From NCBI GenBank assembly GCA_933207985.1, contig OW240914.1:129671047-129735046 (forward strand): a stretch of 64,000 nucleotides of DNA, written 5' to 3'. Source of the stretch: Pelobates cultripes. Lineage: Eukaryota; Chordata; Amphibia; Anura; Pelobatidae. This document shows positions 52,326-62,544 of the stretch, one piece after another; positions within the stretch are counted from its first letter, which is position 1; each line of letters begins with the position of its first letter. The notes under the pieces were generated by a model. It did no database searches. It worked only from the letters and a program-made list of their open reading frames with translations, and had not been told where the DNA came from. The position numbers were made by a program, and so were the translations under genes.

Positions 52326-52425
52326 CTTGATGTGCAAAAGCCATAAAGCCACAGTGCACTTACCCTAATATGTAGTATATATAAACTAGACCCTCCACTA
52401 GCCATTTATGTATACGTGCGCAGGG

Positions 52426-52740
52426 CTGGCCTTAGGGGTGGTCGAGCTGTGCGGGCGCAAAGAGCACCATGGCAAAAGAAAGCCAAAACATGGCAGGAGG
52501 GCCTACAGAGCAGTGTCACTGTGTGTAACTGAAACTGTGTGTGTGTGTGTGTGTGACTTTCTACCTCTGTGTGACCGAAGACTGAAACTGTGTGTGTGTG
52601 TGTGAGAGACTGAAACTGTGTGTGTGACTGTCTGCGGTGTGTGTGTGTGTGAGAGACTGACACTGTGTGTGACTGTCTGCCTGTGTGTGACTGAAACTGT
52701 GTGTGTGTGACTGTCTGCCTGTAACCTCTCCCAACAAGGT
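52426..52740. mobile_element. hAT-like fragment with GT microsatellite
   Basis: CAGGGCTGGCCTTAGGGGTG at about 52426 is a typical hAT terminus. A GTGTGTGACTGAAACTGTGT repeat follows (52515-52720). No matching opposite end was found. Confidence 0.5.
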
Positions 52741-53974
52741 AACTACAGGGATGGAGGCAGGAATATTTTCATGTAAATTGTTAATTTTAGTTAATCCTGT
52801 ATACAAAAACTACACCCTTATATACAAACCCACACACTATACATGGATGAATGGGCATGACGGGGGGCCTGTATGTGTGTGACACATCATTGGGGTGACT
52901 AATATAGTTCCACAAAATAAAGACCATGCTGCATTGACCAGCAGATCCACCTAGTTAATAAAGTCCTTAACTAAACTACTTAATCCTCCTTATATGTTCC
53001 CATAACTATAACACAGAGAGATATGTAAGCTGTGCATTGGCCCTACATGGTATATAGTCTCTGTACGCTGATTTTACGATCAGTAACCTGAGCAGGCCTC
53101 TGCCCAGCAGTAGTAATCTAATGCAGATACCCCTGGGGTGAGGTCACCAGTGTCCTTTCCAAGTAGATCGGAATAACTCTCCAATAAAAGTTTTTAATGC
53201 ATATATAAACGTTCATAGAGACACCTAACTAGCATAACTGCTACCAAACAAATAAATAAAAAAAGATTCACAGGAGAAACAAGATGGCTGCCAGGTAGCA
53301 AGCAACAACCATAATAAATGAAAAAGGATTCTCAATTTATAAACCCCCTCCTTGCCCTTTAAAATGCAGCAACACTCTGTAAAAGGATATCTCTAACACA
53401 AATAGACAAATGCTAAAAAAAAAAAAACATACAAAAAAAATGTCATCAATGTTATTCTATATTTGCAGGGGTATTCAATAAAGTGTGTATTGTCAGGAAA
53501 ACGAAGAGTTAAAAATTTTAAGCCAAAATAGCAGAACTTAAAACATAGCTAGTTTGGACACTTTTTAGAAACAAAAAAAAAATCACACGTTTGGTACAAT
53601 TCCTATGCAGTTAATAAGTGAGAGCAAGTAAAAAAAAAAAGGCTGCATCAACAGTAGTTCATGTAGTATGAGTCAAAACATACAATGGTTTTAAAGCAGA
53701 ACTAAGGGCAATCAATGAATGTTATCACAACATAATAACCACTCTGCCCTCATTCACTGGTGATTAAACACACAAACACAGACCCAATTGTTTCATTGCT
53801 ATAGCCACAGAGATAGCTTCATATGCAGCTCAAACGAGCGCAGTAACGCACACCTTAGTAACATAGCTACACACCCACCACAAAACACGCAAACTCACTA
53901 ACATACACAATCTCACCTCATCACCTCCCACAACACAATCCCAGCTCCAGGAAAAGAATAACATAGGAATTTAT

Positions 53975-54061
<87 letters not shown>

Positions 54062-57000
54062 ACAATATAATAAAATAATACCATAGAACATCGGCATTAT
54101 CTGTTCTAGTTCTATCTAGACTCGAGCTTAAACTAGTACATATATAATAATAAAAATACAATTTAACCTTGCTATAGAACAAGGATTTTCCAACTTGTTG
54201 CTCCAGCTTCTGACTAGCAGAAAGTTCTTTAGAATGATCTGAATCCATTAACAACTGGTGAAACAAGACTGGACACCTTCTGAATATTAATGGTCATTGT
54301 GCCATTGTGTAAACCATCCTGCCTTATAAATTGCCTAAAATTGGGAATTTTTCTGCGGTGCTGCACAATCCTAGAGGTACAAGGCTTTTTATATATTATT
54401 TTGGAACACAGTGTCCTAGAGGCGGTAAGTGAAGGAGTATCCCTGCGTGTTTATAGTCTGTCGCCCCCTCCGAGTCTGGCGTCTCCAATCACAATACAAT
54501 ACAGGAAGCATCTTCTATCCAAGGTCTGGCGGGTGTTTCCTGAGCTAACAGCTGCCAGCAAACAGCATCCACTTGGCAAGGCATCCACGGTAACACACTC
54601 ACTGCTGTGCAATGTGTGTCTGTGTGTAGAAAAACTTCTTAATTAGCTTAAATAGCTCACATGATGAAAAAACAAGCCACTCCAGTTCAACTATTCAGAG
54701 TATTATTATGATTGACTTTTAAAAGGTCGTATTTGATCTAAAAAAATTTTTTAGATATTAGAGGGCTGGGATTCCTTTTCTACAACAAGGACAATTGATT
54801 TTTCCTGCATCAGTTTACCGGGGTATAATTGAATTGTTATAACCCGGGAGAGACAATTATTGCTAGAAAAGTAAACACATTTTGGCCCTACTGATTAAAT
54901 CTACCGGCATAAGTTCATTCACGTATATATATATTGTTCCATTTAAAGTGCAATGTTTTTAGATTTACCATTCGTTTCAGTAAATGAGGTTTAAAATTAC
55001 ACATCTCCATTTCTTGGAAACAACAAAGCTTGTTTCAATGCCCATTAAAGACAGATGCATTACTTTCTCCTTTTACTGGAATAAAGTGTAGATATCATAA
55101 AAAACATGCCACTTTTATTTTAGAAAGCAGATTTGAACATCTAGTCCACCAATCTGATGTCATGGTCAATCAACAAGGGTAGACAGACGTGCTAACACAC
55201 AGGCGCATATATATGCAGAGACACATTCTACACATCTCTCTTCCATCACATAAATTGTCTATGTAGCAGTTGTTCATTTTGTCCAGGTGATAGTGCAGGG
55301 TTATTTACTAACATGAGAATTGCCAGGAGTTGAAAATAAATTCAAAGTGAATTTCAAAATTTAAGACATAACTGGATGCATAGTTACTTGATAATGTCTT
55401 ACATGGCTCAGGAATTGCTGTATATCTTAGTATGTGTCATGGGAAATGCTCACTGCAATTTTAAAACAAATATAGGATAGATGAATTAAAAGAGCTCAGT
55501 TAGTATGGGAGGGGAATAAATAAAAAAAATTCAAGCTGTGATGTTCCCCTTGTATGTCATAAAATCCTCAAAACAAATTGCAATCAGAGAAGGCCTTCTA
55601 AGGAAAACTGGTGATGAGGACATCTGGCGAAGGCCAAATTGGGGGGTCAATGGCAGCTTTGAAAGAGACAGAAAGATACATGGCTTAAATGGTAGAAAGC
55701 ATCTATCAGAATTATTCACAAAAGTGAGAATGGCCAGGAATTCAAAGGGAATTTTAAAGGAACATTATAGCTTTAGGAATACAAACTTTTCCAATAAAAT
55801 TAATAAAATAAAGGTTTTACTTACCTTTTCCTGCACAAAGGCTGTGGCCCTATCCAATGTTCCTCACCGAGTTGTACTTGTAACGGTACTTACCCTGTCC
55901 GCGTGCCGGCAGAGGTCCTCCGATGGAGCCGCATGCGGCTCAAGCACTCCTGTCTCCAGGCGAGCAGTGTGCGGCTTGAAAACCCCTGGCTTCTGGTAGG
56001 CTACGAGGCTGAATTACGAGGTTGATTAAAACTAAATGAAGGCTATAATCTCTGATAACGTTTAATGATATGCTCAGAATTCTCTCTGATTATCTCTAGA
56101 CATCTACATACTTTAGACATCTACATACTTTACTCAACAAAAACAATGGATGTTGGATGAATGAGTTCAATAAAGACATGAAAAAGTGGTAATTTTTTAT
56201 GTTGCTAGTTTAATTTTCTTTTCAGTTAAGATTTAGATGACGCTAGGATTACATTTTAGGCAGTGGTGAATTTTGGATTTGTGCTGCTCTAGGCATGACG
56301 AAACTCGGGCACCCACATAATTTAAGTTTCTTCCTTTAAGACCAACACACGCTTTGACTGACTGACCCACACCCTCACTGATGCATGCATCACACATACA
56401 CACTCAGACACAATTCACTGAAAGACACACACTCACTAACAGACACACACACTCACTAACAGACACACACACTCACTGACAGACACATGCACTCGCTGAC
56501 AGACACATACTGATTTTGACAGACATTTTCTCATACACTCACAAATGTATTTATTTTTAAATTAGTTTAAATCCACCAGTCTCCCTGTCTTTGGGAGAGC
56601 TGGAAGGGATTATTTCCCTGGGGTTCAGTGTAGCTGCTCGGCAGGCAGGTGGGAGCGCAATATTCTTGCTCTGCTCCCTGCCGCGATGCCGAAGCCTATC
56701 CTGGCATCACAGCAGAATGCACAAGCTAGGTGAGCAAGAAGAGCACAGAGGACAACGCTCTCACCACCTGGCTAAAATAGACATCGCCAGCCCGCCCGCT
56801 CTTGGGCCCCACATGAAACAAGACTAACAAGGCATCTCCTGGGGCATTTAGGTTTCGCCTGGAAAGTGCTGCCCATGGCAAATGCCTTGTTAGCCTCACT
56901 GAAAATACAGCACTGATTTTAGGAGATATTAAAGTATACTGATCCATTCTGAAAGTTTTGCTGTTTTTCCCTCACCTCTGTAAAATATACACAAAGTGCA

Positions 57001-57770
57001 GTGTATAATAGTGTTGTGACCCTAATGTGTAATGAACACAGTACTTACTTGCATTCTAGGGGTTAGACATCCCTTGTACGTGAGTATATGACAAGCCATG
57101 TTATTGTTTATGTTCTAATTAAACATATCAACTCCCATCCCCTGCATTATATAAACACTTCATAGAGTGCTTTGTTCTATATTTAACATTCTCCCCTCCT
57201 CTCCAGACTCACACCCCACACAATGTTCTAGTACACGTTCCGCATTGCATTTTCAACACAAGACAAAGGAGCTTCTTAAACTGATTGTTTGAAGGAGCAA
57301 AACACAGGCTGATCCCTTGATTGCTTAGCCATGCTAAATTAAATGTTACAAAACACAAAATTGTCTCTGTAATGACAATGTCCCCTTTACATAAGGTAAC
57401 CAAGTGTCACCTTTTACTGAAGATGGGGTTTGTTAACTAAACCATGAATTGTGTAGAATTAATAAGGGAAATTCAAACAAGACCAAGCTAGAAATATTAT
57501 CTGAATATTTAGCTATTTTTGCTTTGAAGATGTCTTTCACATGTTGATTTACACTATATTTTTACATATAGAAATATTCTACAGTACTATATCATAATTA
57601 ATACTATATTGTACCGTAATATGATATATTATATTTAAACCATTGCTGCTCCGATGGATGGCATTTTTAAATTTGCCTAATCACATTATAGAGGATGTAT
57701 TCACAATCCTGCAACAGAGGCTTTGTACCTACTGTTGTGGAAATAAGGTCTACACATATTTCCTAGTTAG
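52741..57770. other. Intergenic sequence, no gene recognised
   Basis: AT-rich sequence with a (TA)n(CA)n(TA)n microsatellite (53970-54060), MITE fragments of the CAGGGTTATTCACT family (about 53466-53570 and 55305-55390) and hAT-like ends (about 56255). A short CA-rich stretch, CACTCACTGACAGACACA, is near 56400-56500. The frames at 54290 and 55538 show no recognised domain. Confidence 0.5.
53970..54060. repeat. (TA)n(CA)n(TA)n microsatellite
   Basis: Runs of TATATA flank a central CACACACACA block. Confidence 0.95.
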
Positions 57771-58245
57771 TGAAAAATGTCTATTTACTCATTTCACGAT
57801 ATATATATATATAGCTAAGCACACACGTTATAATTAAGATGGCTGCTAAAAGCTTCTAGCTCCTTTCCCCCCCCCCCTTCCCTTTCTCCTTCCTAACATC
57901 GACTAACTACCTCGTGCACCAAGATGGCGCTGGGAAACCGTGGGAGACCCTCATGGCCCCGGTGACATCACCTACAGTAGGCAGAGCATTGAAGCAACCA
58001 CTTAACACCTAACCAATAATTGATGTATTATTCCATGTTATCTCTGACAATGCTTATGATGTAATTTTGCTTTAAAAGGGACTTGCCGTCCCCTCTGAAT
58101 AAACTTTTCCTCAAGTTATTCAACAACCTGGAACCTGTGTCTGGTGTGAATTACTTCAGGGAGCGTGCACGCATTGTTTCATTGATTTGGCCAGGGGCAG
58201 ATACACAAAGAAATAATCAATACTTTAATTGATTTTTCCATTTCA
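57771..58245 (+). repeat. 5' LTR of the tRNA-Lys ERV (5' boundary tentative)
   Basis: The right end ...TTTCA is two bases before the primer site. The left boundary is only a candidate: TGAAAAATG at 57771 mirrors the CATTTCA end. It contains two AAGATGGC motifs (57838 and about 57921), a TATA-like TTTAAAA near 58071 and AATAAA at 58098-58103, which implies a very short R region. Confidence 0.65.
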
Positions 58246-58247
58246 AT

Positions 58248-58265
58248 TGGCGCCCAACGTGGGGC
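58248..58265 (+). promoter_or_regulatory. Primer-binding site, tRNA-Lys1,2 type
   Basis: TGGCGCCCAACGTGGGGC is the classical site complementary to the 3' end of tRNA-Lys1,2. Confidence 0.95.
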
Positions 58266-58437
58266 CACCGGAGGGCCGGTTCGGAGGGCCGGAACCAACG
58301 GACCGGAGCGGACCTCTGGAAAGTGGGACAAGCGGAGCCTGATCACCCCCATAATACAGCCGTTGCCTGTGTTATTCTCCTGTTTTGTGTCGGTCTGCCT
58401 CCGAGTCCACTTCCGGCTTCCAGAAGGCTACTAGAGA

Positions 58438-58446
58438 CAGGTAATT
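58438..58446 (+). promoter_or_regulatory. Candidate splice donor in the ERV leader
   Basis: ACAGGTAAT within AGAGACAGGTAATTAAC matches the donor consensus and lies between primer site and gag, where the env donor is expected. Confidence 0.4.
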
Positions 58447-58554
58447 AACTCATCCGGTGTGCCTTTTTAAGGTGAACCTGTCAATTGTCTATCTGCCTCC
58501 TGTATTCGTTTGTATGTGTGGGTGCGTGTTTCTCATACTTCTTTTAAGTTAGCT

Positions 58555-58865
58555 TGACTGTCTAGCGGGCAGGGGACGCATTACAGCCGGTGGGGCTGGG
58601 ATTTTAAGTTTGCTTGACTGCCTAGCGGGCAGGGGACGCATTACAGCCGGTCGGGCTGGGACTTTACAGCCGGTGGGGCTGGGACTTTACAGCCGGTGGG
58701 GCTGGGATTTTACAGCCGGTGGGGCTGGGACTTTACAGCCGGTGGGGCTGGGATTTTACAGCCGGTGGGGCTGGGACTTTACAGCCGGTGGGGCTGGGAT
58801 TTTAAGTTAGCTTGACTGCCTAGCGGGCAGGGAATGCATTACAGCCGGTGGGGCTGGGATTTTGT
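58555..58865 (+). repeat. Leader minisatellite, 22-23 bp unit
   Basis: About nine or ten copies of TTACAGCCGGTGGGGCTGGG with alternating GACT/GATT tails. They are embedded in three copies of a longer unit that begins TTGACTGCCTAGCGGGCAGG. Confidence 0.92.
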
Positions 58866-59400
58866 TTGTTTATTACTGTGCTCCCATTAATACCTGGGTT
58901 ATACCGGGACCAGCCTGGTGGGTGGAGGCTGAGGATAGCTATACTTCGATTATTTGGCACCGGTGTCATTAACATGTACATGGCCATTTTACTCTCTGTT
59001 ATTCTGTGGTTTTTGTTCAATTGTTGTTACAGCGTGGGTACCCTTGGTGTGTGTGTGTATTGTGTGGTTAGTTCTGGACTCCGGAGTTTATGCTCATTTA
59101 TATGTTTGTGATTTTTGCAAATGTCTTCTCATTAGTGCAGCCACGTTCATCTTTTCTTTTGTGCTTTATCTCTCCTGTGCCTGTTGCCCAGAGCTGTGTT
59201 AGTCGCCCACGCTCATTCGCTCCCGTCCGTGACCACCACCCCGGGTGGGCGGATCTCCGTGACTAGTCTACGTTTGGGGAAGACGCACGGGGCTCAAGTT
59301 CTCGTGGCAGTCGAGCACTGTAGACACTCTTTTTCCCCTACTTCCTTATACCTCCTCTATTCATCTGTCCTTAACAAGTGGCACGCTTTGATTAGTCAAG

Positions 59401-62400
59401 ATGGGGCAGGAACATGGTAGACCTGCTAAGGGCTTGTTGGCTTGCGACATTGTGAAAGAAAGAGCAGGGGAGGATGCAATGATGAAACTTAAAAAGATTG
59501 CTAAGGTGTGTGGCTTCCAGATGCTGCCCAGTGGGAGATTGCAGCCAGAATTTTGGAGAAAGCTACTCATAGACAAGGAAGGTTTACTGTTGGATAACGG
59601 ACTCACAAAGGTTGCAGAGGCCTGGTATCGTGTAGCTAGAGGTTTGAAACGGGAAGGTTGGGTCGAGGAAGAGTTGGAGTTTGAGGGGCAGATTGTACAT
59701 GTTTACCATAGGAATGTTCACAATGATGATGTTGTTTCTATTGTTCCACGGCCACCACCCTATGATGGCGCCCAGAGCGCAACAGTAACTTCCCGCCCTG
59801 CCTCCCCCGTCACAGCACAGACCCCACCCCCCGGGGGTGTGTCTCCAGCCTCCACCCCCCTATGTCCCGTGCTCGGTGTAGATGGAGCTTACTATTTCCC
59901 AGTGCCACACCACTCGTTCCCACCCACTCCCATGCACCAACCCTCCTGTGACCAAACCCCCTTTTCCAGCCATCATCCTGTTTCGCCCGTCGGAGCTCCC
60001 CCACCTCCATGCCCCCTGTTACCTTTCCCAGGGCCTGTCCTTACTCCGAGTACTGCCCCGACTATTCCCGTCTCAACTATCGAAGTCCCGTCCTCCTCCT
60101 CCTCTCAATCCCTCTCCCCTCTGAGTACCCCGTCACTGGTAAACCCCGTTCCCTCACCCTCTTCGTCCATCCTACGTCCTACGACCCCCGCTCCTACCCA
60201 CTCAACCAACCCCGTCTCCCCGGACCCCTGTCCCCCGGTTGACTTCCCTTCTCCAGTATCTTCAGGAATCCCCGTGACCCCTATCCCTGTATCCCCATCT
60301 TCCCCCATTCCTTCTCATCCCCTCTCCTCCTCCTCCGTTTCCAAGGATCCCCCGCCCCTACTCTCCACTCTCATGAATCTTGTCCAGCCCGCTAGTCCCG
60401 GTTCCCTTGCCTCCGCCCCCTTACCCACTGATTCCCCTCCCATCCTCAAGGTCTCTCCTACTGCTCCTCCTCCAGTGTTACCTCCTCCTGAAACCCCGGC
60501 CCCCTCTACCTCGTTGCCTCCCACTCCCGCGGCCGATTTGCCGTCCCTGATCTCCGCCCTCACCGCCCTAACCCAACCCTATGCCGTCACCCCTCCAGCT
60601 CCTCCTCCAGTGTTACCTCCTCCTGAAACCCCGGCCCCCTCTACCTCGTTGCCTCCCACTCCCGCGGCCGATTTGCCGTCCCTGATCTCCGCCCTCACCG
60701 CCCTAACCCAACCCTATGCCGCCACCCCTCCAGCCCCTTTTCCCGTGTTATCTCCCCCCGACATCCCTGTTTCCCCGACCTTATCACAGCCCCCTGACCC
60801 CGTCCCTCTGACCCCCTCCCCCGTGACCTCTGACACACCCATGACCGATGACCTGTCTGGCTCGATATCCGCCCTCTTCACTGCTGTTACTTCCCTGGTT
60901 AATTCCGCAATCCCCATGCCGCCTCCCATTGACGTTCCTCCTCTTCCTCCTCCCCCTCCCCCCGAGCCTCCAACCCCACCCTTGTCTCCTGCCGAAATCC
61001 CCGAGCCCTCCGATCCCATCTCCGCCCTCGCAAATGTCCTCAACACCCACCTTTCACGCCCTACCCAATCGGCCCCCGTAACAGCCCCTTCCACAGCCTT
61101 GGTCCCTCGTATCCCTTCCGCCGGCCCTAGTTACCCAATCATGGTGGTTGGATCCGAGGTGTCAGGGACATCTGACCAGCCCTATGCGATGGGTGCCTCC
61201 CCCCAGGCTTCAGGTTTCCACCCAGCTACCTCACCTGTCACCGCCCTCCCTGTTGTCCCAGCTACATCTACTCCTGAGACTACTCTCCGTCGTGGCCCAG
61301 TGCTGCCCGCCGAGGTAGTTGAGGTTGACCTGAATTCACCCCACCTGGGGGTGAATAGGCTCCCCCAACAGCAAACTATCCCTCAGGGATATACCCCAAT
61401 CAACCATGGTGCGGATGGTGCTCCACCTATGTATGTTACCTTTAACCCTTCCCAAGCTGCTACCCTTGTGACCTCACTCCCTGATCCTGAAAAACACCCC
61501 ATGCCCTTTTTCCGTAGGATGGCTCAGATCCGAAAAACATATTCCGCTGCTTGGCGGGATCTCATTAGTCTATGTGAAATAAAGGCTGGTGATGCATACT
61601 GGCCAATCATGGAACGGAGCTTTAATGATGCTCCACTTACTTCTGATACTGACTTTCGTTCTGGTGAAATTTTTTGTGAACAGCTTCGTGCCTGGGCACA
61701 GGATAAACTAGCAGATCAGGCTACTTGCATTAATGATATCCTACAGGACAAACTTGAGACAGTTGAGAAGTATCACTCTAGGTTGACTCAGACTTTTTCA
61801 GACTTAGGGTTTAGTATTTATAACAAAGCACACACCCAGATGCTGTCTGCAGCTTTTGTGGCAGGGCTTAGGGAAAATATTCGTAAGGGTTTAATTTTAG
61901 CTCGCCCGGAGTATAGAATTATTCCACTGGACACTCTCTTGTTGGTAGCCAAAGGCTTAGAGTCTGTTTTGCTCCCTACACAGCGTAGAACTAGTCCCCT
62001 GATGTATGCTACCTCCACCCCAATCGCAGGTCCAACCCAGGGCTCTCAGATGCTCCCCCAACAGTTCACCCAGCCCCCCCAGGCACTGCCTGCACCAATT
62101 CCCTTCTCCCGTGACCGGACTGTCACGACAATCCGGACCTGCTTTAATTGTAATCAGCCAGGTCACTTTAGGAGAGATTGCCCACACCCTAGAGTACTCC
62201 GCCAACAGACCGTCAGGTACCATAACCCCCATGTCACCAGCTACAACTTCCCCTCCACTGGTTATCTCCCTGCCCTACCCCATCCACAGCTGCCTCAGCT
62301 ACCTCCTCCACCTCCCCCTCCCCCGCCTCCTGAGTACTCCCAAGCCCGGCTCCCCGCAGCAGAGGCCCGTGCATACACTTCACCCTCCACTGAAGGGTAT

Positions 62401-62544
62401 GATACTGATGACTTCCAAGACAACCAACCTCATCCCCGCCATGCCCTCCGTCCATCCCGCCCACCCATGCATTCTGTCAACCCTCCCTCCACCTCCCGCC
62501 GGTACCAGGGACCAGATCAGGCCCACCTTGATCTATTGCAATAG
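59401..62544 (+). CDS. gag: Gag polyprotein of the tRNA-Lys ERV (1047 aa, proline-rich)
   Basis: The structural polyprotein. It starts MGQEHG, a potential myristoylation signal, then a compact matrix-like domain to about residue 110. A PPPY late-domain motif near residue 120 would recruit Nedd4-type ligases for budding. Residues of about 130-620 are a very long Pro/Ser/Thr-rich spacer with an internal 45-residue duplication. The capsid is at about 660-870 (YTPINHG... to LARPEYRIIPLD), and one CCHC knuckle (CFNCNQPGHFRRDC) lies near 914-927. A proline tail follows. At 1047 residues it is about twice the gammaretroviral norm. It ends at TAG, after which pol continues in frame. Confidence 0.92.
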   Translation: MGQEHGRPAKGLLACDIVKERAGEDAMMKLKKIAKVCGFQMLPSGRLQPEFWRKLLIDKEGLLLDNGLTKVAEAWYRVARGLKREGWVEEELEFEGQIVHVYHRNVHNDDVVSIVPRPPPYDGAQSATVTSRPASPVTAQTPPPGGVSPASTPLCPVLGVDGAYYFPVPHHSFPPTPMHQPSCDQTPFSSHHPVSPVGAPPPPCPLLPFPGPVLTPSTAPTIPVSTIEVPSSSSSQSLSPLSTPSLVNPVPSPSSSILRPTTPAPTHSTNPVSPDPCPPVDFPSPVSSGIPVTPIPVSPSSPIPSHPLSSSSVSKDPPPLLSTLMNLVQPASPGSLASAPLPTDSPPILKVSPTAPPPVLPPPETPAPSTSLPPTPAADLPSLISALTALTQPYAVTPPAPPPVLPPPETPAPSTSLPPTPAADLPSLISALTALTQPYAATPPAPFPVLSPPDIPVSPTLSQPPDPVPLTPSPVTSDTPMTDDLSGSISALFTAVTSLVNSAIPMPPPIDVPPLPPPPPPEPPTPPLSPAEIPEPSDPISALANVLNTHLSRPTQSAPVTAPSTALVPRIPSAGPSYPIMVVGSEVSGTSDQPYAMGASPQASGFHPATSPVTALPVVPATSTPETTLRRGPVLPAEVVEVDLNSPHLGVNRLPQQQTIPQGYTPINHGADGAPPMYVTFNPSQAATLVTSLPDPEKHPMPFFRRMAQIRKTYSAAWRDLISLCEIKAGDAYWPIMERSFNDAPLTSDTDFRSGEIFCEQLRAWAQDKLADQATCINDILQDKLETVEKYHSRLTQTFSDLGFSIYNKAHTQMLSAAFVAGLRENIRKGLILARPEYRIIPLDTLLLVAKGLESVLLPTQRRTSPLMYATSTPIAGPTQGSQMLPQQFTQPPQALPAPIPFSRDRTVTTIRTCFNCNQPGHFRRDCPHPRVLRQQTVRYHNPHVTSYNFPSTGYLPALPHPQLPQLPPPPPPPPPPEYSQARLPAAEARAYTSPSTEGYDTDDFQDNQPHPRHALRPSRPPMHSVNPPSTSRRYQGPDQAHLDLLQ
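62542..62544 (+). promoter_or_regulatory. In-frame UAG between gag and pol (readthrough stop)
   Basis: CAA TAG GTA: the codons after the stop continue in the same frame into protease without another stop. UAG followed by G is the context used by murine leukaemia-type viruses. Confidence 0.8.

Noticed and set aside
54290..54646. 118-codon frame on the + strand
   Set aside because: No domain and ordinary composition for noncoding DNA. It cannot be supported as a gene.
55538..55999. 153-codon frame on the + strand
   Set aside because: It crosses a MITE fragment and has no recognisable domain or splice context.
59810..61094. Minus-strand Gly/Glu-rich frames opposite gag
   Set aside because: Antisense translation of the proline-rich gag region.
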